Source of the DNA: Symsagittifera roscoffensis
Taxonomy: Eukaryota; Xenacoelomorpha; Acoela; Convolutidae
Length of the DNA: 64,000 bases
NCBI RefSeq assembly: GCF_963678635.1
Contig: NC_087062.1
Location: 87,955,845 to 88,019,844 of the forward strand
Reading direction: 5' to 3'
Shown here: positions 25,207 to 37,730 of the stretch, piece by piece
Layout: the number at the start of each line of letters is the position of its first letter
Numbering within the stretch: the first letter of the stretch is position 1
Made by a program: the position numbers and the translations under genes
Notes under the pieces: model-generated
Told to the model about the DNA's origin: nothing
Seen by the model: the letters and a program-made list of their open reading frames with translations, nothing else
Databases searched by the model: none

Positions 25207-27430
25207 AGCACAATTAAAAATAATTGAAGCACCGAACAGACAAAAAAAAGAGAAAAATTATAAGAAAAGAATTTTTAAAAAGGTGACATTTTGTTCAAAA
25301 TTTGATGTGAAATTTTTTTTTTCAAACAGCTGCAAATAATTATGAAAATTAGTTGCATCACGTTTACAAAAATCTGAGTTGTCATAAAAATCTTTCTATT
25401 GCTTTCTTATAAGTGAAAGCGAACTGTTAGAGCAAAAATATTTGCAGAAAATCAGCAGAAAAAGTTATATATTCAAAAAATATGTATATTCAAAAAATAA
25501 CTTAAATGGCCGGGAAAAAATAACCTACAATTTTCCGAGCATAGAAGTTGTCGATATAATCCTTCAGATTTGAATATAAAAGAAACTAAAAAAAAATAAA
25601 ATATCGAAAAGCATAACAAAACAAGTGAAACCAGTTCCATTTGCAAGTAGCACATCAGGTTCTGACCACATTAATTCTTTCTAGAAAAAGCCGAAATATT
25701 CATGTTTATAGCCCAAATGATCGAGCCAAATATTCATTTTTAATTTGTTCCATTTGTTTTGTTTACGCAGAGGGAGATAAATTAAGTATGAAAAATAAGA
25801 AATGGCTTCAGTTATCTACAGATATATTTTCTAAATCATCAACATTTTCTTTTCAATTTTTCTCTTTAAAAAAGTTACAATTTTGAAAATTCTTTGAAGT
25901 TTTTCAATGTTTGTAAAAAGCAAGATCAAGCATCTAAAATTGGTATAAGGAGCTGAAATATTAGTTTATAGCCTTCTATAACCCTTCACTCTCTACACTC
26001 TCGCTTTATTCGCTGTAAAAGTGGAATAATATCACATGTTTTAAAACGCTTTTTATCGACTATTTTTTTTGAAATAGCGATTAAATAACAATTTATAATA
26101 CTAATACTTCTTGAAACAGACTAGCCCCATCTGAAGCTGAAGTTCCTTGGTGATGTCAGATTTTGCCAAGGAAAAAACGTCAAAAAATGAATAACACCCA
26201 AATACAAAGTTCCTCCTACTGGTCGGAACAAAAACTCAAACAAAATCATGTGGTAAGAACAGTAAACTCGCGCTTTTAAAAATCAAAATCAGAAGAAATC
26301 CAAACTAATTCACCATATGTAACCGTATGTCGTTTTCCACTTAACTTACTCAAATAAAATAAAACAAAGCCAATAAAAATCAAGTCGAAACCCATCAAGA
26401 CGAAACAAAACTCGAAGTCATGCAGCCGAACAATTTAAAATATACTAAAACTTTTTAGCAACATTTAGAGGTTTCTAGCATACCTACGAAGCCCCAAAAT
26501 CCATGAGAGGTGGTGCGGTTCGAAAAATACACGATCGTGTAGAAATTTAGTAAATCAGGCGTGATCGACAACATTTGTTGTCAAAAAATGAATATTCAAC
26601 AATAAAAAAAAATGTAAAATCAAAATTAATTGTTTTTCTAATTTTTCGCAAAATAATTGAATTTTTTTGGAGATTTTTTTGCCATAGAAGCGCAAAACGA
26701 AACATCCGAAAATAGTTTTCGATATACTATAATTAAGTTTTCTTATCCTAAAATTCTTAAAAAAGTAGATTTCTGTATAACGTGCGTTACTCGATCGCGG
26801 TTCTCGATCGAATTTAGACTGAATCTCAAAAAGTTCACACACATTTTTCTCGACCCTGAGACAATGTTATGACTAGTTTACACAGGACTAACAATGGGAA
26901 CAATAACCGTTCAAAGCATAAGCAAAACTTCAAACGAGGATAGCCGGTTTTTGTGAAAGTAGCACAGAATGTTTCGACCATAGTCTTAAGAAAAAACAAA
27001 CAGAAGTTTTTTTCAAGAAAATGTAGTTTTTTCTGCGTGACCTGATAAAAAGATCTGAACGAAAAAACAGAACTTAGGTATACTCGATACTAATAGTAAA
27101 ATAGGCCAATTGGAAAACAGTTTTTGTACTCCCTAAGTGATATTTCACTAGACCCATTCCGATAATTTATTGTGGTACCTAATTTTGCGTGGTACCTGAT
27201 TTTGGTACCCGAAAAAAACCAAATCACAACCAAATGCGAAATCCCTGCCAATTTTGAATGATCAAAACAAAAATTAAAAAATTCAGTAAGTCAGTAATTA
27301 AATTACAACTGGGATAGAGTGCAATTTATTCAAAACTCGTTTTGAGCACCTACAAAAAATTTAGCCAATACATCTAACGGATTTAAACAAAAACAATCGT
27401 CAATAAATGCAAAAATGAACCTATTGTGCA
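25207..27430. other. Gene-free AT-rich stretch
   Basis: No exon, RNA gene or structured repeat recognised. A phrase around ggtcggaacaaaaactc near 26.22 kb has a diverged relative near 34.35 kb (gatcggaacaaaaatcatg), pointing to an old interspersed repeat. Confidence 0.45.
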
Positions 27431-28200
27431 GATTACCCAAACCGGGTTTCTCGCTTGAACACAACCTGAGAATTGGCAAGGTAGTTATGGCCTAAAGTCA
27501 AAAAGTTATTATAAAATGTCAAATTTTCAAAACTTTGACTTGTTAAAAGGCCATAACTTTTTTGCAATTAAACTACCTAGAGCCAATTTTAAGGTAGATT
27601 TTCAGCAACGTATTGTTTCGATTAAACCTATGATTTCAGATTTGGCAGGATAGTTAGCGAAAAAGTCCAAAAAATAGTCAACAAACCAAAAGTTTGATTT
27701 TTCCAACAATCGTAGCATTTTATGTGGGAAAATAGAGTGTAACCGCTGATGCAGAAGAAATTCACGCATTCTGTCATTTCGAGGGAGGGCAGTTCTCCAG
27801 AAAACTCAAAAAACGGTCAAAAAATTAAAAATTTACCAAGGTCATAAGTTTTGGTGTCACAAAAACTTGGGCGTAGTCGCATGTCACATTAGCGAATGAG
27901 TGTCCCATAACCGGTTCATTGAACTGAACCCAAAATCTCAGATACGACAAGAAAATTTTTAAAACATTCACGAAGTTAAAAAAACGGTCAAAAAATCATC
28001 AATTTGACTTTTCCGAGGCCAATATATTTTTGTGTAATAAATATTGTGAGTGGCGGATAAAGCAGGGGAGCTTCCCACTGCCCGTCATCTCCATTGAACC
28101 CACAATATCAGATTTGAGAGGTTAGTCTTCGAGAAAGTCAAAAAGACTTTCTTTTCCAAAAATATAAATATCTGTCAAAACATTTCGTTTATTCGCCAAA
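27430..28200. repeat. Degenerate satellite-like repeat of about 175 bp, array 1
   Basis: Related phrases recur: ggccataac/ggtcataag/ggccaatat followed by a T-rich stretch (27.55, 27.84, 28.02 kb), cgtagtcgc or aaccgct with atgcagaagaaattc, then aatctcagattt. The order repeats with a spacing of about 180 between the last two. The same consensus reappears at 37.2-37.7 and 42.53-42.80 kb. Confidence 0.6.
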
Positions 28201-28377
28201 AATTCTTCACCCAAGATAACTCTAATGAAACACAAACGAAACACAAATGTGACCTCCCTCCCAACGGAGCGAAGTATGTTACATGCGAAAAAGGTACTCG
28301 GTTGCTGTGCAAACAGCAGAAAACTTTCTAACAACAATGATTTTTTTGTAATCCAAATTAGAGTCACGGACAGGGCT

Positions 28378-29088
28378 ATGAAAACTGAGTTGACCCATCG
28401 ACATTATTGTTGAATGAAGCGTCTGTGAAGCAAATAATACTGATATTTGACCAGTTTTTCAATGCCTGAAAGTTCAAAACAATCGGAGGGCCGTTCAGAA
28501 CGTGTCTGACAACCTTATTCGCTATTTTTATCAATTCCACGGTTGGATAAGGTAACTGTGAAGCCAAATAAGATAGATAAAACATATCTCAGGCTTCACG
28601 TGCATGACTGGCCACATGAGTTTTCCAATCAAAGTACGTAGTTCCTTGACTTGTTGACTGTTGAGAAGATCCGAACTCTTGTTACGACCAAAGCCTTCCA
28701 TTTCAGCAATTTTCGCCTTATAGTGGTCCAAATCGAGCTTCAGGCCACCGGTATCAGTGGTATTCAAATTTAGACCAAGGTACTTGTGTGGTAAATCTTC
28801 CAGCTTGCCAACGTCGGTTATATGGCTGATCTTATCAACAACAGCCTCAAAAAAACTGTGATTGCCACACATCCAGAAGTCATCGACGTGTGTTGTTATG
28901 ATACCTTCCGATTCGCTTGTCATTTGATAGAAAATGCATGGGTCCTCCGCGGACTGTGTGAGTCCTAGGGAGCATAATTCGAATTTCACACGATCATGCC
29001 ACTGTCTTGAGGCATCAACAAGGCCATAGACACATTTTTTAAGATTCCACAAATTATCCGGGGACTCAAATCTTTTGGGAGGCTTCAA
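28378..29088 (-). pseudogene. Copia-type reverse transcriptase / RNase H remnant
   Basis: The frame from 29088 encodes the second half of a Copia RT: NLWNLKKCVYGLVDASRQWHD, then the catalytic THVDDF box (family form YVDD), then YLGLNL and LIGKLMW. A frameshift near 28.58 kb moves the continuation (LSYLASQLPYPTVE, FTDASF) to another frame. The sequence ends abruptly at 28378 inside RNase H. Confidence 0.75.
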
Positions 29089-29690
29089 AAAAACGTCTCT
29101 CTCGAGCGGAAAACTTTGAAAACTGGTTCTTGATTCAACTCCCTGGCGTCTTGTGATGTTTGCGTTAACGTATCACAGAACACCCGTTTCAGCGTCCCTT
29201 TCATGGATTGGACGTCTAGATCTTTCGTGGCACCAAGAACCATCTGCCGTTCAGTCATTTGGTGACTAGCCCCATACAGCAATTTGCAAGCCTGTACAGA
29301 CTCTGGCAACTTCATCTCCAACTTTTCAATACGCTGATATGCTGATTCGTACGCCAGCAAATATTCCATCATAGGTTGCCCCGACTTCCTTGTCAGCTCT
29401 TGAAAATTCACATACGCCTCAAATGAGCTGTCAATCGAGCTTTTAGCAAAATACTCTTTCAACTTTGCTAATAAAACTTGAACTCCGTCCACGTGATTTA
29501 GCTCGGCTAGAGGTATTTCCCTGGCGACATCTCGCTTTCTGCCTTGAAGTGACAACACGATGGAAGGAGCTCTCTTCTCTTTCTTGAGATCGGTGACAAC
29601 AAGCCAAAGATCAATCTCACTGGCCCAGTTGTCAAAGCTCTTGTCATCTGTCCAGATAGGCGGGATTTTACAGTTGTTTCCAGACGTCAT
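29085..29690 (-). pseudogene. Copia-type Gag remnant
   Basis: An open frame of 201 codons from ATG at 29690. It has the Copia Gag (UBN2-like) pattern: FDNWASEIDLWL near the start, then VLSLQGRKRDVAREI, LLAKLKEYFAK, and YLLAYESAYQRIEKL. No CCHC knuckle follows, because the frame passes straight into the deletion joint and stops within a few codons. Non-functional as a retroelement, though the frame itself is intact. Confidence 0.7.
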
Positions 29691-29805
29691 CGTTAGATAC
29701 TGCTACCATATGAAAACTGGTATAAAACCAATACGTTAATTCATAAACCCCACCTGAAACATTTATCTAACTGAGGTTACGTACAACAACAATAACGTTA
29801 ACAAG

Positions 29806-30190
29806 GGCTTCTTCAGTTTGATACCATAACTGAACTTTTGGAAATTCAGAGGTGTCAATATTCCAAAAATTGGAGGTGTCAATTTTCTAATGTGGGTTGG
29901 GTCTATGAAGAAGTCGATTTGCGTTGCAGGGGGTCCCGACAATTAAGTAGTGCAAAGTAAGTATGGGCATAAACTTACAAAAACGGCAACTACAAGGAGT
30001 CTCAAAACATGTCTACACTGAACATGAAATTTTCCGACAACAAGCAAAAATTTTGAAATTCAAATTAGAATCACGGGCAAGGCTTCTTCAGTTTGATACC
30101 ATAATTGAATTTTTGCAAAATGTCTTAGAAAAAGTCAAATTTACGCCAAATTTGTTTCCCACCCTACCAGGTATTATCGACGTTTAAAAC
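29806..30190. repeat. Interspersed repeat (copy A, interrupted by the Copia element)
   Basis: Contains gtctatgaagaagtcgatttg, gtcccgacaattaagtagtg and ggcataaac. The phrase ggcttcttcagtttgatacc occurs at about 29.81 and 30.08 kb. A second copy of the main part lies at 32.22-32.40 kb. Function unknown. Confidence 0.6.
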
Positions 30191-30319
30191 ATCTGAAGCA
30201 TCTAAGAGGAAAATAATTTTTTTTTAAATTATAAATCGAGATTTGAACATTGAACTTTATTGATAATGAATTGCTACATCCACATGCTTTCAACTCATTC
30301 TTAAAAGCGCCAAAGCATC

Positions 30320-31664
30320 ATGCATTCAATGCAGGCCAATCAATGCAGGCATTCAGTGCAGGCCATTCATTGCAGGTATAGACGGAGAATTGATTTTGTC
30401 GCAAGAACTCAGGGCGGGCCTGAAGGTAATCCAATATATGGTATAGCTTTGTTACCTCTCATTAAACGATTCCATGATCTTGTTAAGCAATTTTGGTATG
30501 CAGATGACTCAGCTGGAGGTCGAAAACTAGAACTGAAGTCATGATGGGAAGCGTTGAAAGAACTCGGACCGGAGTATGGATATTCCAACAAAACTTCCAA
30601 GACTAAGCTTATTGTTAAACTTGAACTCTTGGACTTTGCAGAGTGTTATAACAATTTTAACAGAGGGACACAAATATTTAGCAGCAAAAATTCATTGAAC
30701 AACATGATCTCAAAACGTCAGATGAATTGATAAGTGAGCTAAAGAGTTTATCTCACATCGCTGAGACACAGCCACATTGTGCTTTTGCAGTTTTTAAGCA
30801 TAGTTTCAATCCTAAGTGGAATTAGATGATAAGAGTGATCGATTGTAGCCAAGATGAAATTAATGGTGATCTCACTAAACTCGAAAACAAAATCAGAACG
30901 CAGTTCTCCATACTCAAAAGCATTTGAACTGGCTCACGAAAGAGGCAGAAGAACAGGTGTTTGCCTGAGTAAAGCAGCGTTTCGAGATGCATTGCACTTT
31001 CGATATAATTGGCCGCTGAAAGATGTCCCTTCTCACTGTGTTTGTGGAAAAACGTTCTCGGTTAAGCATTGCTTGTCTTGTCTTACTGGAGGCTTCCCAG
31101 CTATTCGGCATAATGAATTGAGAGACATAACAGCAGAAATGTTGACTGAAGTTTGCTCAAATGTTGAAGTCGAACCTCATTTAGAGCGGTTAGCTGGCGA
31201 GTTTTTGGCTTTGAGAACATCAATTAGCGACAACGAAGGGCGTCTTGATATTTCAGCCAATGGAGTCTGGGGGGTGCAGATTTGAGAAGGCATTCTTCGA
31301 TGTCAGAGTATTCAATCCTTGCGCCAAATCAAATTCTGGTACTCTGCCAAGTGTGTGCATGAGATGCTATGAGCAACGTATCAGAAAAGTTGACATAGTT
31401 TATTCACAACTCTTGTTCTTTCGCGCACGGGAGGCATGGGCAAATTTGCTACCACGTTTTAGAAAAGACTTGCTTCGGTGATCAGTGAGAAAAAAGAAAT
31501 AACTTCGTATAGTCAAGTGCTTTGGTGGATTCGATGTCGTCTTGGATTCGCGCTTCTCAGACCTTCGATCATGTGTCTCCGTCGATCCCATTCATCATAT
31601 CGGAGACCGAGGCATGATTGCATTGAACAAAGAATTCTTGAAGCGCGCTCGATGGACATCAGTT
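30320..31664 (+). pseudogene. Reverse-transcriptase-like retroelement protein, broken
   Basis: Fragments in several frames follow one protein: TQGGPEGNPIYGIAL, the catalytic FWYADDSAGG, LKELGPEYGYSNKT, then ELAHERGR, SKAAFRDALHFRYNWP. Next come a Cys/His cluster CVCGKTFSVKHCLSC-GGFPAIRHNELRD, FEKAFFDVRVFNP and WWIRCRLGFALLR. This order is found in a retroelement RT family widespread in cnidarians, sponges and crustaceans. A TGA at about 30.54 kb replaces a tryptophan codon, and several frameshifts follow. The 5' half of RT is absent. Confidence 0.7.
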
Positions 31665-32217
31665 AACTTGTATGGATGTTTCTTTTATGATATCTTTTAG
31701 CTGTTGTAAAATGTTCTAATGTGAAGTCACCACTACAGAATATGGATATGAAGATGACTTCAATAAAACTGAAATAACACCCGACTTGGAAACTGTTGTT
31801 CACAGTGTGAATTGAGCTGATTTTTATGAACCAGGAAGCGAATATTTTCAGATCAATTCTACTGATTCTGATAGCTCAAATAAAGGAAACATTGATTAGG
31901 ATGAAGTGTAACTAAGTTTTTATTACAGGCCAATCATGGACAATTTTCGACCAAAAAAGTGTTTTTCCTTGCGAGCGTTCAAAATATTAGGGGGTCAATT
32001 TTGTGTCAACTGTGGATCAATTTTCATCAAAAACAGGTAAAATGGAGCCTAAAACTTTCTTGAATCTCAAAATTGCTTTAAATAGTTTTAAATTTAAACT
32101 AAATTAAGTTTTTTGTGCGTTTAAAAACCAGTTTTTTTTTTTGCTTGGACCTCTCAAAAAGGGATTAATTTTTTTCTAAAACTTTGTGTATAATTGTTAT
32201 GGTATAGAAAAATTCCG

Positions 32218-32400
32218 GTGGTGTCCATTCAAGAGGTGTCAATATTTCAAAATTTGGAAGTGTCAATATTCTAATGTGGCTGGGGTCTATGAAGAAGTCG
32301 ATTTGTGTTGCAGGGCGTCCCGACAATTAAGTAGTGCAAAGTATGGGCATAAACTATAAAAAACTGGCAACTACATGGTGTCGCAAAACATTTCTATATT
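32218..32400. repeat. Interspersed repeat (copy B)
   Basis: Shares with 29.85-30.03 kb the phrases aggtgtcaatattt, gtctatgaagaagtcgattt, gtcccgacaattaagtagtg and gtatgggcataaac. It is in direct orientation, about 2.4 kb downstream of copy A. The RT pseudogene lies between the two copies. Confidence 0.7.
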
Positions 32401-35400
32401 AGAAGAAATTGAAAATTGAACACATCGTGAAAAAATTCGCTTGATCTTTCCTCAAAACAAAAAATGGTTGAAAAAACTTAAAAATCATACAAACTAACGC
32501 TTTTGAAGCAAGTTCGATCACATTTTAGCAACAAAATTACATTTGCTAATTTTCTAAAAATAAGTTTTTTGTGAGCTTGGAAGAGTTTTATACGTGAAAT
32601 TAACCAGCAAAACTAGTTTTGATTCAGAAAAAAAAGTTATGTTCATGGCTCAGCCTTCAATTTTTTGAATTTATTGACCTTAAAAAGGCGAGATTTTTTA
32701 GAAAAGTGACTGAAGCAAGGTACTAAAGTTAATTCTATGAAATGGATCAGGCAAGCCATAAGCCATTATTTACGTTTTGCACATTTTTTTTTTCAAAAAC
32801 TGATTTACACGCACTCAAGTCGTCAAATTAGGTGGCTATCTATCAGAGCAAGCCAAGCCAATGGGTTTTGTGAAGTCAATAATTATACTGCGGAAGAGTT
32901 TTAGGCTTTTTGAAGTTTTTCAGTATATTTAAAACGCAGCAAGTTATTAGAGCATGAGTGATATACATAACAATAGGCAACATCTGATCCGTAATGTATA
33001 CCAATTTATGACTATGTCAATTATACCCACAGCATGTGTTTTTCCCGCGCCATATTTGTGAAAAAACCTGATTTATTTTCACATGGCTGACTGCATGATG
33101 AGAGTTTTATCAAAGGATGAAGAAATGCTTCCAATAAACTTCTTCAGCAGAAACGAGCCTTCAAAAAGTTTACGAAAACGTTCAAATCTCCTTTTCAAAA
33201 TTCGTTCACTAGTTGACAAAATTAAACGCAAAATTAGGATTTTTCTCTCTACAATGCGTATTTGAAAGACTTTTTTAAACAACATTTATTCAGATTTTTC
33301 CCAAATTTTAGATCGCCGACTGCATCAGTTTTTTCTCGGATCTCAAAATGCCAGTTTTTACCGTTTTAATACGTTTTCTATGACATATTATTTTGAATAA
33401 GCAGAATAGAAAAAATTGATGCGATGAGAGACATTTTGAACAAAAAAATGCAATTCAAAGTAATTTTCTTTCAGTCGAGGTAATTTTTTCGGTGAAATTT
33501 CAAGTACATTTAGTTCCAAAATTGGCTTTAAAAATAGACATTTTAGATAGTAAAATACTAATTTTGCGTTTAATTTTGTCCATTAGCGTGAGAATTACCA
33601 AAGCCAGCTTTATCCGCAGTCGCAAAAGATTTAGAACCGATTTCAAAACAGGAATTGCCAAAAACAGCAAGAGTGGGTTGACAAAGGGTCAATCGAAACA
33701 ATAAAATGAGAAACTATTTCATAATAACAAAATGGAGTTCTATCATCTGTATTTCAAATCATCTGTATTCAAGTCTTTTAGCAGTTCATAAAAAATACTT
33801 TTCGAAACATCCTGAAAGACAGTTGCAAACATTGCTACAGCCAAAAAGTCGATATAAAAAAAGGAGTTCAAAATATGAACACTTGTACTAGACCTTGAAA
33901 GAAAATTACTAACTTATTGACACTGGTGATGCATTATTTGTTCGAATTTAGCCTACGTATGTTCGTTAAAAACAATTGAACATTCTCCGAATATTCGGTG
34001 TTTTATACGATTTTCTGTATTCTTCAAAAAAATTTAAGATCCAAATTTACGGATGGAACAAAGCAGCTTCAACGTGTTACTGGCTTTGATTTTTGTCGGT
34101 GGTAAAAAGACGCTAAGTTAGGCTCAAAAGGCTATTGTAGGCCTGCACGCTCACTTTACTAGCTCGAAATAAGACCTGTTTTTTCCTATATAAAAATTTT
34201 TTATATCGTTCGAAACACGACTGATATAAACACGAGTTTTTTTATGATATATAACTCGACCCATTTAGATGATAATTTAGGTTATGTAATTTTGCGGGGA
34301 ACACAGAAAAACTAAAACACCTGAATACAAAGTTTCTCTACACTTTTTAAAATGATCGGAACAAAAATCATGTCCGAGTGACAATCACATCCAATGAAGT
34401 CGTGCCAAAAAATTTATGTTTATCCCGTAAAACAGCTCATCGAAATTAGTTCAGTCGAGATCGTAATAATACAGAGTATCCAATCATTCTGAATTTTGCT
34501 TTCTTCAATTTTTCAATCAATAGCTTGTAGCTCTGCTTTACAAGCGTTGTTAAGCAGTAGCATTGGTAAAGTAGTTCATCTTATAACAACACGTTGGAAT
34601 GTTTGGTTAGCTAGTTCGAGAGCATCATCAACGTCGCAAAGTCTGGTCACTCAAGAGTTTTTGTTACAGAAAACATGGGTTAACTGATGATGGACATCAA
34701 AATCGATTATTTCGGGTACAATATGTATGGAGTCAGGTATTATAAATAAACGAGAAATATAAGCATCAAGGGAGCTATCTTTGTGATAGATGAGAACTCC
34801 GGGTTCGATTGTTGTAATGATGATGTCAGAAATGTGGATAAGTCATGGATTGATTTTTTAACAGAAAGAACGAGATAAGCGATCCCAACAAGTTCACACT
34901 GTTTATTGATGATGTTTCGCTACATAATGAAAAATGGAAGCGGTTTTTTACGTGATAATCATTGTCTCCTGGTACAAATTTGATGCTGAATTGTTGAGTG
35001 TTCAGAGTAAAGGTGAGATAAAATCAGTTTTTGACTCGCTGAACGTCAAACGAGGCTGTGGTTTCCATGTGCTATGATATTTTTTCCATTAAGATTTTTG
35101 CAGAAGAAACATGACCATCTCTGTCGTTATATGATGACGTATTTTTACCTGTGTGTTTTATCTCGGTTCGTCCAAAAAGTTCCATTTTCTGCAAACTGAA
35201 TTACAATTCTGCTACACAACTACAGTGTTTTTAATTGTTAGCTCTGTAACTAGGTGATGATTTTTTTTCAACCAATCAGGACTTTTTCAGGGGCTTTATT
35301 TTTACAAAAAACGTTTAATTGAATTTTAACAAAAGGAACACAAGGTTCCTGATAAAATTGAAAGCGAATCACAAGCAAAAAGGCTTTATTTTGAGACCAT

Positions 35401-36980
35401 GATCGATCCATATGAACTTTCCTAGAACTACCTAAAACCGAGTGTAAAAGTAAACAGTTTTTGCCAAAGTTTCTTCAAGGCACTGAGTGACGTGATCGGA
35501 ACAACCAGTTGAAAAAAAAAACTGTGGAAAATTATTTCAAAAAACGAAACCAATTCAAAAAATGAATAGTTTCATCTATTCAAAAATTTTTTATCACATA
35601 TTCCAATCACTCCCACGTCGCTACTAACTTTTCAACAAAAGTAATTTTCACGAAAAGTTTTAAGCAAAAAATTACGAATTCGAACAAAAATAGTTCGAGA
35701 TGAAAGCCAATTTTATTCTCAGGAGCCTTTCCGGTAGCAAATTGTTGGTAAACATCATCACATCTGGACCAGATCAAAATTGACAGGATCAGAATATAGT
35801 CGCTGCAAAAAGAAGGATATGTGAAAGAAATATGTTGCACTACAAAGGCAAAGCTGAGCTTTGCACCATTTCCGATATCCCACTAACTTTAGCATTGCGA
35901 GTTCGCAGACAAAAAGGAAATGAAAGCCAATAATAGAAAAACGTCAAAAAATTTCAATTTCATTGAATATTGCCGTCGTTGAATAAATAAATATTCAGAA
36001 ACATTTATGAGGCGTAACTAAGCCGACAAAAATTAAGAGAACACCAGTTGAGCCGGAAATATAATTTTTACCTAGAAAAAAGTTTGAGCTTTAAAATTCT
36101 TAAACTCTAATATTTTTCTTGGCTCGACATTTTTTTTCTTTCACTGAACATTTTTATTTTGAAAAACATATCCTGGGAGGATTCAAGCGTAGAACTTTCG
36201 CCGTCCCAGGCGTAGTCGTGTCCTCAAGACCAAGTGGGCCGCAGATCCTGAGAAATTTAAATTTATTATGAATCAAGCTGACGAGTGATTCAAGTTGTTA
36301 CGCAGGAAATATGTAACGAATCGCAGAGATCTACTAGGCCCTGAAAAAAATAAGTTAGTCCTTGAAACGTTCACCTATTTACCCACCACATCCCCCTACA
36401 AGCCATGGACGAGACGAAACTTCATCTTAAAAAGATGAGCTCATTTACAGGCCGAACTACTGAACACTATCATAGCATAGCGATACAAGACAAACATAGA
36501 ATTCAATTATAAGCTGGCGGATAGAAAATGAGACGGATGCAACTCAGTCAAAAAATTATGTAAAAAATAAAGTTGAAACTACGTCTTCAGATATTTGTCT
36601 CGAAACATGTTCAACAAGATAAAACTGTCTCCCATGCTGCGCATCCTCAGGGAGTTAAATAAACATTCCTAGCCTTTTACCGAGCGGCAACTAAGAAGAC
36701 AATACTTGGGTAGACGCCTGTTGATCCAAAACATAAAAAATTTCAAGCTACAGAGTTTTAAAACTCAAAGTTTTCATACCCCACTACTCGTGAAACTCAA
36801 ACAAAGCCAACAATAAGTTGCTAAATGTCATCAACTCAAGGAAACAAAAAAACGGATTGACTTTCTTCGATCATTTTTCTATTTCCGAAGAAAAAACTTA
36901 TCACAGAATAGCTTTTTGATTTTCAAGAGTCTTTCAAGATTGAGTTTTTTCACACAGAGGCGAAGCGGACAAAACAAATC
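32401..36980. other. Gene-free AT-rich stretch with old repeats
   Basis: No host exon recognised. Near 36.0 and 36.7 kb the phrase gcaactaagccgacaaaa and relatives recur, also seen at 38.17 and 38.8 kb, implying a degenerate interspersed repeat. Short frames are unsupported. Confidence 0.45.
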
Positions 36981-36984
36981 AGAA

Positions 36985-37183
36985 AATTTACGTTTCCGAG
37001 AATCCTAATTTTTTGTTTGAGAAATGAGCGTAGCTTATGCAGAAGAAATTCACACAAACAGAAATTTCAATTGAACCCAAAAACCTTTTGTGTTCAATCG
37101 AAATTTCTGTCTGAGAAAATTTCTTCTGCATAGGCTACGCTCATTTTTTAAACAAAAAGTTATGATTCTCGGAAACGTAAATT
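36985..37183. repeat. Near-palindrome with arms of about 90 bases
   Basis: Left arm 36985-37075 contains aatttacgtttccgag, gagcgtagcttatgcagaa and gaaatttcaattgaac. Right arm 37088-37183 contains their reverse complements (gttcaatcgaaatttc, ttctgcataggctacgctc, ctcggaaacgtaaatt). The loop is short. The arm includes the gcagaagaaatt phrase of the 175-bp repeat family, so it is two copies head to head. Confidence 0.85.
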
Positions 37184-37189
37184 GTTCTC

Positions 37190-37730
37190 GAGAAAAGCCA
37201 AAAAATTTTCAAAGATCGGCGAAGTTTTGACTTTTCCTAGGGCCATAAGTTTTTGGGTCGAAAAAATTTGGGCGTAGTCGCGTATGTAAAAAGGCTTCCC
37301 ACAGCCCATTTTCCGGATTGAAACCAAAACCTCAGATGAAGGGAGGTATTTTTTGGTACAATTCATAAAGTTTAGAAAAAATACGCTGAAAAATTTTTTT
37401 AAAAAGTGACTTTTCCAGGGACATTAACTTATTGTGTAGATAAATTATGAGTCGCCGCTAATGCAGGAGAATTCCCACTATCTGTTATCTCCATTGAACC
37501 CGCAATCTTAGGTTTGGAAAATTATATTTCGAGAAAATTTAAGAAAGGTTCAAAAACGGTCAAACAAAATCAAAAATTTGACTATTCCGATGGCCATAAC
37601 TTAATGTGTAAAAAAATGGACGTAGCCGCTAAAGGAGGTAATCTTTTAAAATACGTTCTATTCATTGAAACCAAAATCTCAGATTTGGTAGGTTAGTTTT
37701 TGAAAAAAGGAAAAAATATCAAAAATATCG
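37190..37730. repeat. Degenerate satellite-like repeat of about 175 bp, array 2
   Basis: Three successive units, marked by gggccataag (37.24 kb), gggacattaac (37.42 kb) and ggccataact (37.59 kb). Each is followed by a cgtagtcgc/gtcgccgct/cgtagccgct phrase and an aacccgcaatct or aaccaaaatctcag phrase. Same consensus as the 27.4-28.2 kb array. Confidence 0.65.

Larger units (their letters stand above)
28378..29803 (-). mobile_element. Internally deleted Copia-type LTR retrotransposon
   Basis: On the minus strand the element begins TGTTAACG at 29803. A candidate 93-bp LTR runs to 29711, followed by a possible tRNA-primer site (tggtagcagtatc) and a gag start ATG at 29690. Gag runs directly into an RT fragment, so protease, integrase and half of RT are missing. 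It ends at about 28378. Both sides carry agggct (28372-28377 and 29804-29809), a likely 5-6 bp target duplication. The pre-insertion sequence is preserved as a paralogous repeat near 30.06 kb (caaattagaatcacgggcaaggct followed by tcttcag), which supports the boundaries. Most of the 3' LTR is absent; only tgaaaactg remains. Confidence 0.7.

Noticed and set aside
33079-33704. Several 60-70 codon frames on both strands
   Set aside because: Lys/Ile/Phe-rich translation of AT-rich DNA with no recognised motif.
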